From: Niallia taxi
GTDB lineage: Bacteria; Bacillota; Bacilli; Bacillales; Cytobacillaceae
DNA length: 64,000 nucleotides
Reading direction: 5' to 3'
Assembly (NCBI RefSeq): GCF_032818155.1
Contig: NZ_CP102590.1
Span: forward strand, 1,178,001 to 1,242,000
Positions 55,911 through 64,000 of this stretch are shown piece after piece. Positions within the stretch are counted from its first letter, which is position 1. Every line of letters begins with the position of its first letter. Under the pieces are notes generated by a model that saw only the letters and a list, made by a program, of their open reading frames with translations, did not search any database and had not been told where the DNA came from. A program made the position numbers and the translations under genes.

Positions 55911-55927
55911 TACCATATTTAAGGTTA

Positions 55928-56018
55928 AGAAGGATTAACGCTTATTTAGGGGTTAACGCTTATTTACTGCGTGAAACCTGTATATTTTAGAGATAAGTGT
56001 TTGTTTATTGAGGGAGTT
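55928..56018. repeat. dispersed ~90-bp intergenic repeat, copy 2
   Basis: Partner of 30260-30346. It also contains the internal pair AACGCTTATTTA repeated at a 17-base interval. Confidence 0.5.
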
Positions 56019-56208
56019 TTGTTTGCTAACCATAAAAATAACCCCTACAAATGTTAGGAACTAACCAAATAAACCAATTATTATCTTCAATATATTTTCA
56101 AATACCGTTTGGGTTATTTCTATTTGTTTTCATATTTTGCTATAAAAAAGACTCTATAATAAACTAAACTCTTGCAGCAAAGTGCTTTTATTGTTAAATT
56201 ATTATTAG

Positions 56209-57276
<1,068 letters not shown>

Positions 57277-57356
57277 TTATCTTTAATCTTAATATATATA
57301 ATGGGTAATATCCTATATAATTTGAGCAGTGTGGTACTACTATAGTATTTATAGAG

Positions 57357-57395
57357 ACAGGAAGGACTTTAGCGACAAAGTCCTTCCTGTTTTTT
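57357..57395 (+). terminator. terminator of the LacI gene
   Basis: ACAGGAAGGACTTT (57357-57370) pairs perfectly with AAAGTCCTTCCTGT (57377-57390), then T6. Confidence 0.9.
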
Positions 57396-57495
57396 CATTT
57401 ATACACAATCAATTCAACAATATAATGTTTCGAAAAATAAGTAATCATTTAACTAATATTTATCAAATTATTATAAAAATAAAAAATATATTGTA

Positions 57496-57509
57496 CGTAA
57501 GCGCTTTTT
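57496..57509 (+). promoter_or_regulatory. candidate catabolite-response (cre) site
   Basis: CGTAAGCGCTTTTT resembles the CcpA site TGTAAGCGCTTWCA except at its ends. It lies 22 bases before the operator of the alpha-galactoside operon, so glucose repression is plausible. Confidence 0.45.
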
Positions 57510-57530
57510 TTGGTAAATTATAAATACGAT

Positions 57531-57566
57531 ACTTTACTTAAATTAACTAGTTAACTTAAGTAAAGT
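57531..57566 (+). promoter_or_regulatory. 36-nt palindromic operator of the alpha-galactoside operon
   Basis: Arms ACTTTACTTAA and TTAAGTAAAGT surround the core TTAACTAGTTAA; only one base pair breaks the symmetry. The TAGTTAA half-site recurs at 56213-56233, pointing to the same LacI regulator. Confidence 0.65.
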
Positions 57567-57718
57567 GAAAATTTTTCGTATTGTATTTTGGCAAAAGAAT
57601 AACTTTTAAAGGATTTTGCTGAAAGGGATGTTTTCTATTAAATGAAACCGTTACCAACAATATGGAAATACCAATGGTAAACTTAACGTAATTTTACTAA
57701 AAATGTGGAGGGGTTCTA

Positions 57719-58951
57719 ATGAAGAAAACAATCTCATTACTAACGGCAGGGGCATTATCAATCTCATTACTTGCAGGATGTGGTGGAAAAAATGCAAATG
57801 GGCAAGATGGAAAGGTTGAAATTGAATTTTTTCATTATAAGCGTGAAGGTATGGAAACGTTTGATAAATTGATTGAGAAATTCGAAAAAGAAAATCCAAA
57901 TATCGATGTGGAACAAACTAGTCCACCAGAAGCTACTACTGTTTTACGTACAAGAGTATCAAAATCAGATATTCCAGATGTTATGGGAATTGGGGGAGAT
58001 ATAACTTATAAAGATCTATCTGAAACAGGTGTATTCACAGATGTATCAAAAGATAAAAATCTTGAGAACATTCAGCAGGCATATATACAAATGCTAAAAG
58101 ATGTATCTAACGAGGAAAAAGTTTATGGAATTCCTTATGCAGCTAATGCTGTTGGAGTTATCTATAATAAATCAATTTTTAAGGAGTTGAACCTGGAGAT
58201 ACCAGAAACATGGGATGATTTCATTGCTGTAGCCAAGAAGGTACAGGATTCAGGGCAAATTCCTTTCTATCATACATATAAGGATTCTTGGACCATTTTA
58301 TCGGCATTTAATGCTCTTGCTGCTAACACTCAGGGAGAAGACTTCTATACTCAGTTAAATAAAGGGAAAATTCTTGCAGGAGAAAGATATAAAGAGGCAG
58401 CTGAGAAAATAGTTGATTTAGCTAATTATGGTCACAATAACCAACAGGGTGTTGGTTATAATGATGGGAATACTGCGTTTGCCAATGGAGAGGCTGCTAT
58501 GTATTTACAAGGTATCTGGGCAATTCCCGAAATAAAGAAAGCTAACCAAAACATTGATTTAGGAGTATTTCCATTTCCAGCAACAAATAATCCAGATGAG
58601 ACAAAGTTAGTATCTGGTGTAGACTTAATGCTTGCTACGTCAGCATCATCAAAACACCCTGAAGAAGCACAAAAATTTATTGAATTCCTTCTGAAAGAAG
58701 AAAATGCCAAGCAATATATTGGTGAACAGAATGCGTTTTCAGCACTTGAAGGAATAACTCAGGATGACCCAACTGTTGCTGAACTAAAAGATAGCTTTGA
58801 AAAAGGAGCATTAGCAGACTTTCCGGATCACTACATTCCAAATGGAGTAGCACCTGATAAAACATTACAGACATTGGTAATGGATAAAGATGTAGATGCT
58901 TTTCTTGATAAGATACAAAAAGATTGGAAAAAAGTTCAAAATCGTCAGTAG
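57719..58951 (+). CDS. sugar ABC transporter substrate-binding lipoprotein (MsmE/RafE-like)
   Basis: 410 aa family-1 extracellular binding protein. The lipoprotein signal ends LLAGC (C21). The body has VEIEFFHYKREGMETFDKLI, VYGIPYAANAVGVIYNKSIF, a central AAMYLQGIWAIPEI and a hinge with SGVDLMLATSASSKHPEEAQ. It captures an oligosaccharide, probably raffinose, melibiose or stachyose given the GH36 enzyme downstream. TGGAGGGG precedes the ATG. No ATPase gene is in the operon, so a shared MsmX-type ATPase is expected. Confidence 0.9.
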   Translation: MKKTISLLTAGALSISLLAGCGGKNANGQDGKVEIEFFHYKREGMETFDKLIEKFEKENPNIDVEQTSPPEATTVLRTRVSKSDIPDVMGIGGDITYKDLSETGVFTDVSKDKNLENIQQAYIQMLKDVSNEEKVYGIPYAANAVGVIYNKSIFKELNLEIPETWDDFIAVAKKVQDSGQIPFYHTYKDSWTILSAFNALAANTQGEDFYTQLNKGKILAGERYKEAAEKIVDLANYGHNNQQGVGYNDGNTAFANGEAAMYLQGIWAIPEIKKANQNIDLGVFPFPATNNPDETKLVSGVDLMLATSASSKHPEEAQKFIEFLLKEENAKQYIGEQNAFSALEGITQDDPTVAELKDSFEKGALADFPDHYIPNGVAPDKTLQTLVMDKDVDAFLDKIQKDWKKVQNRQ

Positions 58952-58962
58952 TTTTTTAATAG

Positions 58963-59030
58963 GGGACTGTCTTTAAGAAGCTATTACTATATATGTTTAA
59001 TAAAAATGTAATAGCTTATGGGACAGTTCC
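58963..59030 (+). other. intercistronic stem-loop after the binding-protein gene
   Basis: Outer arms GGGACTGTC / GACAGTTCC and inner arms AAGCTATTAC / GTAATAGCTT, 20-base loop. Such hairpins often stabilise the binding-protein mRNA so that it outnumbers the permeases. Confidence 0.55.
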
Positions 59031-59056
59031 AACCTTTAAAAAGGAGTGCAACTTTA

Positions 59057-60004
59057 ATGAAAAATAATGAATCGATGGTTGGAAAACTACAAACTTCTAC
59101 GCCAAACTCTAAACCAGTGATAATTCGTAAGAAGAAAATAAATTCGAGAATGATTACTTTTTATTTAATGGTTATACCTGCAGCCTTGCTTTTCTTTGCT
59201 TTTCATACTCTTCCGGCATTAAAGGGGATTTATTATTCATTCACTAATTGGAACGGAATTGCGCTGGATTATGATTTTGTAGGTTTTAAAAACTATATTA
59301 ACTTATTTAAAGATCAGGCAATTCTAGATTCATATGGGTTTACCTTTAAATTTGCTGTTGTAGGTGCTATTCTTATCAATTTATTCAGTCTAGTTCTAGC
59401 AGTTGGATTGAATGCAAAAATTAAAGGTAAAAACTTTTTTAGAGCGGTTTATTTTTTACCGAATATATTAAGTGTATTAATCGTCGGATTTATTTTCAAT
59501 TTTTTCTTTACTAGTATTCTTCCAGACATCGGAGAAAAATATGGGATTGGGTTTCTAACCCAAAATATACTTGGAAATGCTGATCTTGCTTGGATTGGTA
59601 TATTGCTTGTTTTTTTATGGCAATCATGTGCTTTTAATATCATTTTGTATTTATCAGGTCTGCAAACTGTGCCAACGGAATTATATGAAGCTTCAAGTCT
59701 AGATGGTGCAAATAGATGGCAGCAATTTTGGAAAGTAACGTTTCCGGTAATTGCACCGTTCTTTACGATTAATATGGTGTTATCAATGAAAAATTCACTG
59801 ATGGTTTTTGATCAGATAGTAGCAATGACAAATGGAGGCCCTGGTTACTCAACCACTTCTATTGCCTTGTTAATCTATAATGGAGGATTTAGCGGCGGGG
59901 AGTTTGCCTATCAATCTGCAAACGCTGTAATTTACTTCATTGTCATCATGGCCATTTCTGTGTTCCAGCTTAAAGTACTACAAAAAAGGGAGATGAATAT
60001 GTAA
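59057..60004 (+). CDS. sugar ABC transporter permease 1 (MsmF-like)
   Basis: 315 aa with six membrane helices. The ABC permease EAA-type loop reads ELYEASSLDGANRWQQFWKVTFPVI. It carries alpha-galactosides across the membrane with permease 2. The start is taken at the ATG nine bases after AAGGAG; the frame is open 13 codons further back without a site. The stop shares a base with the next ATG. Confidence 0.92.
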   Translation: MKNNESMVGKLQTSTPNSKPVIIRKKKINSRMITFYLMVIPAALLFFAFHTLPALKGIYYSFTNWNGIALDYDFVGFKNYINLFKDQAILDSYGFTFKFAVVGAILINLFSLVLAVGLNAKIKGKNFFRAVYFLPNILSVLIVGFIFNFFFTSILPDIGEKYGIGFLTQNILGNADLAWIGILLVFLWQSCAFNIILYLSGLQTVPTELYEASSLDGANRWQQFWKVTFPVIAPFFTINMVLSMKNSLMVFDQIVAMTNGGPGYSTTSIALLIYNGGFSGGEFAYQSANAVIYFIVIMAISVFQLKVLQKREMNM

Positions 60005-60822
60005 TGAACCAACGTGTGAACTGGCCTATAACAATTCTAATTGCTTTAGGATCGTTAATAATACTTTTCCCATTGTATATTACCATCTCTATTGCGTTAA
60101 AAAGTCCGCAGGAATTAGCAGAGTCGGCATTATCGTTTCCTCTTAATTTTCATTGGGACAACTTTACAAGAGCAATTGAAGCAACCAACTTCTTTGCTGC
60201 TTTCAAAAATAGTGCACTAATCACTTTCTTTACCTTAGTATTTACTATTCTATCTAATTCACTTGTAGCTTATGCGATTGCTAGGAATATGCATAGAAAG
60301 CTTTTTAGAATGTTATATTACTACTTTGTTAGTGCTTTATTTATCCCATTTCCAATTATCATGTTACCTATTGTGAAACAAACCTCTGCAATTGGATTAA
60401 ATAATCCTATTGGTTTAACTATTCTGTATGTGGTTTATGGTATGGCAATGAATATCTTCATTTATGTCGGATACATCCGTTCTATTCCTGTAGAGTTAGA
60501 GGAGGCAGCCATAATGGATGGAAGTAGTACATGGGGAGTATTTTGGAAGGTCATCTTTCCTCTTTTAACACCAATTAACGCAACAATCGGTATTTTGACT
60601 TGTTTATGGGCATGGAATGATTTCTTGCTTCCTTTAGTAATTTTGAGCGATTCGGCAGATTACACGCTTCCACTAGTACAGTACGTGTTCCAGACTGAAT
60701 TTGGTACAGACTATAATTTGGCCTTCGCATCCTATATTTTATCCATGGCTCCAATGGTAATTATCTACTTATTTGCTCAGAGATGGATTATTGGTGGAGT
60801 TGTCAAGGGTGCCATTAAATAA
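60004..60822 (+). CDS. sugar ABC transporter permease 2 (MsmG-like)
   Basis: 272 aa, six helices. EAA loop: VELEEAAIMDGSSTWGVFWK. It pairs with permease 1; overlapping stop and start (TAATG) implies translational coupling. The end IIGGVVKGAIK is typical of the family. Confidence 0.93.
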   Translation: MNQRVNWPITILIALGSLIILFPLYITISIALKSPQELAESALSFPLNFHWDNFTRAIEATNFFAAFKNSALITFFTLVFTILSNSLVAYAIARNMHRKLFRMLYYYFVSALFIPFPIIMLPIVKQTSAIGLNNPIGLTILYVVYGMAMNIFIYVGYIRSIPVELEEAAIMDGSSTWGVFWKVIFPLLTPINATIGILTCLWAWNDFLLPLVILSDSADYTLPLVQYVFQTEFGTDYNLAFASYILSMAPMVIIYLFAQRWIIGGVVKGAIK

Positions 60823-60908
60823 TTAAACATTAAACATCCAACGCTATCCTATCTAAAATTTTTAGAAGAAAAGTAGTTGCGTATAATAGAGCATTGGAGT
60901 TGTGAAAA

Positions 60909-63110
60909 ATGGGGATTTATTATCAAGCATCAGAAAGAACATTTCATTTAAAAGCAAAGGATACAAGTTATGTAATAGGTATCCTACGTGATGGTTACCT
61001 TGTGCATTATTATTGGGGGAAAGGGATAGCGAAATATAATTTCGCAAACTATCTTCAATATCAAGACAGGGGTTTTTCCGGTAATCCATATGAGCACAGA
61101 AATGACAGAGTATTCTCTTTAGATACGTTACCGCAAGAATATCCACAGTATGGGAACTCTGATTTCCGTAAGCCAGCTTATCAAATTCAATTGGAGAATG
61201 GATCAACGATATCAGATTTAAGATATATTTCACATAAGATTTTTAAAGGTAAGCCTAAACTTAATGGGCTGCCCTCAACATATGTTGAAAAAGATAATGA
61301 AGCAGAAACACTTGAGATTACAATGGAAGACTCAATAATAGGATTAAAAGTTATATTGTGCTATACCGTTTTCGAACATCTTAACGTAATAACACGTTCT
61401 GTACGCTTCGATAATAAGGGAAATGAGTCGGTTACATTGCTTAGTGCCCAGAGTGTTTGTGTTGATTTTAGAAATGCAGATTTCGACTTCTTGCATCTCC
61501 ACGGTGCACATGTAAAAGAAAGACATATTGAGCGCAAACCGTTGCGGCATGGAATTCAATCTATTGAAAGCACAAGAGGTGCAAGCAGCCATCAGCATAA
61601 TCCGTTTATTGCACTTCTGAAAAAAGATACTACTGAAGATAGCGGTGAAGTGTTTGCCTTTAACTTCGTGTATAGCGGGAATTTCTTGGCACAAGCAGAG
61701 GTAGATCAGTTTAGTAATACACGAGTAACAATGGGGATTAATCCATTTGATTTTCGCTGGAAATTAGAAGGGGGAGAAAGTTTCCAAACGCCTGAAGTAG
61801 TTATGGTATATTCATCTGAAGGTATTGGGGAGATGTCAAGAACGTTTCATGAATTGTACCGTAACCGCTTAGTGCGAGGATTATACAGAGATAAGGAGCG
61901 ACCTATTCTAATAAATAACTGGGAAGCAACATATTTTGACTTCAATTCGCAAAAAATTCTTGAAATTGCTGAAACAGGGCGTAAATTAGGGATAGAATTA
62001 TTTGTACTTGATGATGGATGGTATGGAAAGCGGGATAATGATAATTCGTCCTTGGGAGATTGGTTCGTTGATCAGAAAAAGCTACCAAATGGATTGGATC
62101 AACTTGCACATAGTGTTAAGGATATGGGGATGGAATTTGGTCTCTGGGTTGAACCAGAAATGATTTCTGCTGACAGTGAATTGTATCGACAGCATCCAGA
62201 TTGGTGCCTACATGTTCCAAATCGAAGTAGGTCTGAAAGTCGCAATCAACTTATACTAGACTTTTCTAGAGAAGATGTTTGTGATGAAATAACGAAACGG
62301 ATTAGTGATATTCTATCAAGTGCGCCGATTTCCTATGTTAAATGGGATATGAATCGTCATATGACAGAAATTGGTTCTGCTATATTACCAGCTGAGAGGC
62401 AAAGAGAAACAGCACACCGTTATATGCTTGGTCTTTATAAAGTCATGGAAAGTATTGTTTCGGATTTTCCGCACATTCTGTTTGAAAGCTGTTCTGGAGG
62501 AGGTGGGAGATTTGATCCTGGTATGTTGTATTATATGCCACAGACCTGGACAAGCGACAATACAGATGCTATATCACGTTTGAAGATTCAATATGGCACA
62601 AGTCTCGTGTATCCAATTGTTTCAATGGGTGCTCATGTCTCTGCAGTTCCAAACCATCAGGTACATCGCTATACTTCGTTAGAAATGCGTGGAAACGTGG
62701 CTATGTCAGGTAATTTAGGCTACGAACTAAATTTGGTAAAACTCTCAAACGAAGAAAAAGAAATGGTTAAAGAGCAGGTGTCAGAATATAAAGAAATTCG
62801 TCAATTAATCCAATTTGGTGATTTTTACCGCTTGCAAAGCCCGTTCGAAGGCAATGAAACGTCTTGGTTGTTTACAACGAAAGATAAAACTGAAATTATA
62901 GTCTTCTATTTCCGAGTATTAGCTGAACCAGCTGCTCCTTTTACCTTTATAAAGTTAAAAGGAATTGACCCATTTAAGCAATACCAGGTTGTGGGAACAG
63001 ATAAAGTGTATGGTGGAGACGAGCTTACTTACGCTGGAATTAGTATCCCAGCTGAAATAAAAGGAGATTTCCAAAGTTATGTTTTTAGATTAAAAGAGAG
63101 TAAATCCTAA
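60909..63110 (+). CDS. GH36 alpha-galactosidase
   Basis: 733 aa, the usual size of bacterial GH36 enzymes. Beta-sandwich N-terminal domain (1-~320), then the barrel: LFVLDDGWYGKRDNDNSSLG, GLWVEPEMISADSELY, nucleophile D480 in YVKWDMNRHMTEIG, FESCSGGGGRFD and probable acid/base D550 in TSDNTDA. It has no signal peptide, so it acts in the cytosol on imported raffinose, melibiose or stachyose and releases galactose. GGAGTTG precedes the ATG. Confidence 0.95.
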   Translation: MGIYYQASERTFHLKAKDTSYVIGILRDGYLVHYYWGKGIAKYNFANYLQYQDRGFSGNPYEHRNDRVFSLDTLPQEYPQYGNSDFRKPAYQIQLENGSTISDLRYISHKIFKGKPKLNGLPSTYVEKDNEAETLEITMEDSIIGLKVILCYTVFEHLNVITRSVRFDNKGNESVTLLSAQSVCVDFRNADFDFLHLHGAHVKERHIERKPLRHGIQSIESTRGASSHQHNPFIALLKKDTTEDSGEVFAFNFVYSGNFLAQAEVDQFSNTRVTMGINPFDFRWKLEGGESFQTPEVVMVYSSEGIGEMSRTFHELYRNRLVRGLYRDKERPILINNWEATYFDFNSQKILEIAETGRKLGIELFVLDDGWYGKRDNDNSSLGDWFVDQKKLPNGLDQLAHSVKDMGMEFGLWVEPEMISADSELYRQHPDWCLHVPNRSRSESRNQLILDFSREDVCDEITKRISDILSSAPISYVKWDMNRHMTEIGSAILPAERQRETAHRYMLGLYKVMESIVSDFPHILFESCSGGGGRFDPGMLYYMPQTWTSDNTDAISRLKIQYGTSLVYPIVSMGAHVSAVPNHQVHRYTSLEMRGNVAMSGNLGYELNLVKLSNEEKEMVKEQVSEYKEIRQLIQFGDFYRLQSPFEGNETSWLFTTKDKTEIIVFYFRVLAEPAAPFTFIKLKGIDPFKQYQVVGTDKVYGGDELTYAGISIPAEIKGDFQSYVFRLKESKS

Positions 63111-63168
63111 AAAGAGTAAATCTGCTATTACAACGTAATAACCCAGAAGGGTGAAAATCAAGAAAACG

Positions 63169-63208
63169 TGATGGGAATCGATAAAACATCATTTCCATCA
63201 TTTTTTTT
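63169..63208 (+). terminator. terminator after alpha-galactosidase
   Basis: TGATGGGAA (63169-63177) pairs with TTTCCATCA (63192-63200) with one wobble, then T8. Confidence 0.75.
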
Positions 63209-63257
63209 AGTATGTGTTTTAAATCATTTATTTTATAAGATGGTGGAGGAGATGTAA

Positions 63258-64000
63258 TTGAAAAAACTAAATAAGAGTTATTGGCTTTTCGGAACATTCT
63301 TTTTATTATATTTCTTTATTTGGGCTGCATGTACAATGTTTTTATCATTGTGGCTTACCAACATAGGTGGTTTAAGTTCAACAGAAACAGGAATTATATT
63401 TTCAGCTATTTCTATATCCGCTATTTGTTACCAGCCCTTTTTTGGAATAATTTCAGATAAGTTAGGTTTGAGAAAGAACTTACTATGGTTTTTTGTTGGA
63501 TTACTAGTCTTTATTGGGCCATTTTTTGTTTATATACTTCCTGTTCTACTAAAAACAAATATTATTTTGGCGGCTATAATTGGTGGCGCTTACCTGGGCG
63601 CTGTTTTTAATGGCGGTGTAGGTGCTATTGAAGCATACATTGAAAGAGTAAGTCACCTAAATAACTTTGAATATGGACGTGTAAGGGTATTTGGTAACAT
63701 AGGTGCGGCAATTAGTTCTTTTGTTACAGGCCATTTATTTACCTCTAATCCAGACTTGATTTTTTGGATTAGTAGTATGGCAGCTGTTTTATTAGCGATT
63801 GTTTTAAGTTTTGCAAAATTAGATAATAATCTCCAAAAAGGTACTAGAAACATTGAATCGCAGGTACCAAAGGGTTCAACCATTGCTTTATTTAAAAATA
63901 AAAAATTTTGGTTTTTTGTACTATACGTTTTGGGGGTAGGGTGTATTTATGATGTGTATGATCAACAATTCCCGGTATATTTTACTCACTTCTTTGCAAC
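63258..64000 (+). CDS. LacY-like oligosaccharide:proton symporter (partial, runs off the window)
   Basis: TTG start 8 bases after GGAGGAG. The frame stays open for the 247 codons visible and has no stop before the window ends. It begins LKKLNKSYWLFGTFFLLYFF and shows regular helices with FGIISDKLGLRKN after helix 2 and GRVRVFGNIGAAISSFVTGH, both features of the oligosaccharide:H+ symporter group (LacY, RafB, CscB). It probably imports the same or a related galactoside by proton symport, in parallel with the ABC system. Confidence 0.85.
   Translation, partial: MKKLNKSYWLFGTFFLLYFFIWAACTMFLSLWLTNIGGLSSTETGIIFSAISISAICYQPFFGIISDKLGLRKNLLWFFVGLLVFIGPFFVYILPVLLKTNIILAAIIGGAYLGAVFNGGVGAIEAYIERVSHLNNFEYGRVRVFGNIGAAISSFVTGHLFTSNPDLIFWISSMAAVLLAIVLSFAKLDNNLQKGTRNIESQVPKGSTIALFKNKKFWFFVLYVLGVGCIYDVYDQQFPVYFTHFFA

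Noticed and set aside
57329..57523. 64-codon plus-strand frame
   Set aside because: Runs through the perfect terminator of the LacI gene and lacks a ribosome site.

Overview
The window looks like chromosome of a low-GC Gram-positive spore-former of the Bacillaceae, close to Bacillus or Niallia. Supporting signs are strong AGGAGG-type ribosome sites, some TTG/GTG starts, a complete dltXABCD operon, a FosB-type thiol transferase, a MntR-type operator, an LXG (type VII secretion) toxin and very AT-rich intergenic DNA. No rRNA, tRNA, CRISPR array or intact transposase was seen.

Layout. 0.3-6.6 kb: a two-helix peptide gene, a GH3-GH30 beta-glucan operon (minus strand) and a DUF3231 gene. 7-9.5 kb: small genes of unknown function. 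9.6-12.3 kb: a manganese ABC importer (mntBCA order, minus strand) with a recognisable promoter and MntR box. 12.6-19.4 kb: histidine kinase, response regulator and dltXABCD (teichoic acid D-alanylation). 19.5-24 kb: a DUF4279 gene, a divergent LysR regulator and medium-chain dehydrogenase, and an APH-fold kinase. 24.4-30 kb: a small inositol-type operon (Gfo/Idh dehydrogenase, LacI regulator, MFS sugar porter, IolE-like dehydratase, TIM-barrel isomerase). 30.4-32.5 kb: cytidine deaminase, a frameshifted acetyltransferase and fosB.

34.5-49.7 kb is the main accessory feature: a compact lipid polyketide/non-ribosomal cluster. It encodes a Sfp-type phosphopantetheinyl transferase, type II thioesterase, fatty acyl-AMP ligase-carrier protein, free-standing malonyl transacylase, one 2327-residue megasynthase (KS - ACP - C - FkbH - PCP - thioester reductase), a ketopantoate-reductase-like enzyme and a stand-alone condensation-type acyltransferase. 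It has no amino-acid adenylation domain. I infer a fatty acid extended once by malonate, esterified to a glyceryl unit made by the FkbH domain and released reductively, possibly as a butenolide or tetronate-like lipid.

The cluster is bracketed by scars of toxin-immunity systems: a toxin tail plus a nonsense-mutated immunity-like gene at 32.9-33.6 kb, and a decayed immunity-like gene at 50.0-50.35 kb. An LXG-EndoU toxin with candidate immunity gene, an orphan barstar, displaced toxin fragments and two ~115-bp direct repeats lie at 51.4-55.8 kb. From 56.2 kb to the end is an alpha-galactoside operon: LacI regulator, binding protein, two permeases, GH36 alpha-galactosidase and a LacY-like permease cut by the window edge.

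Several intergenic elements recur within the window: a ~215-bp element with covarying palindromes (8.35 and 20.37 kb), a hairpin family (9.55 and 24.1 kb), a ~90-bp element (30.26 and 55.93 kb) and the toxin-island direct repeats. All functions rest on motifs read by eye; no database search was possible.
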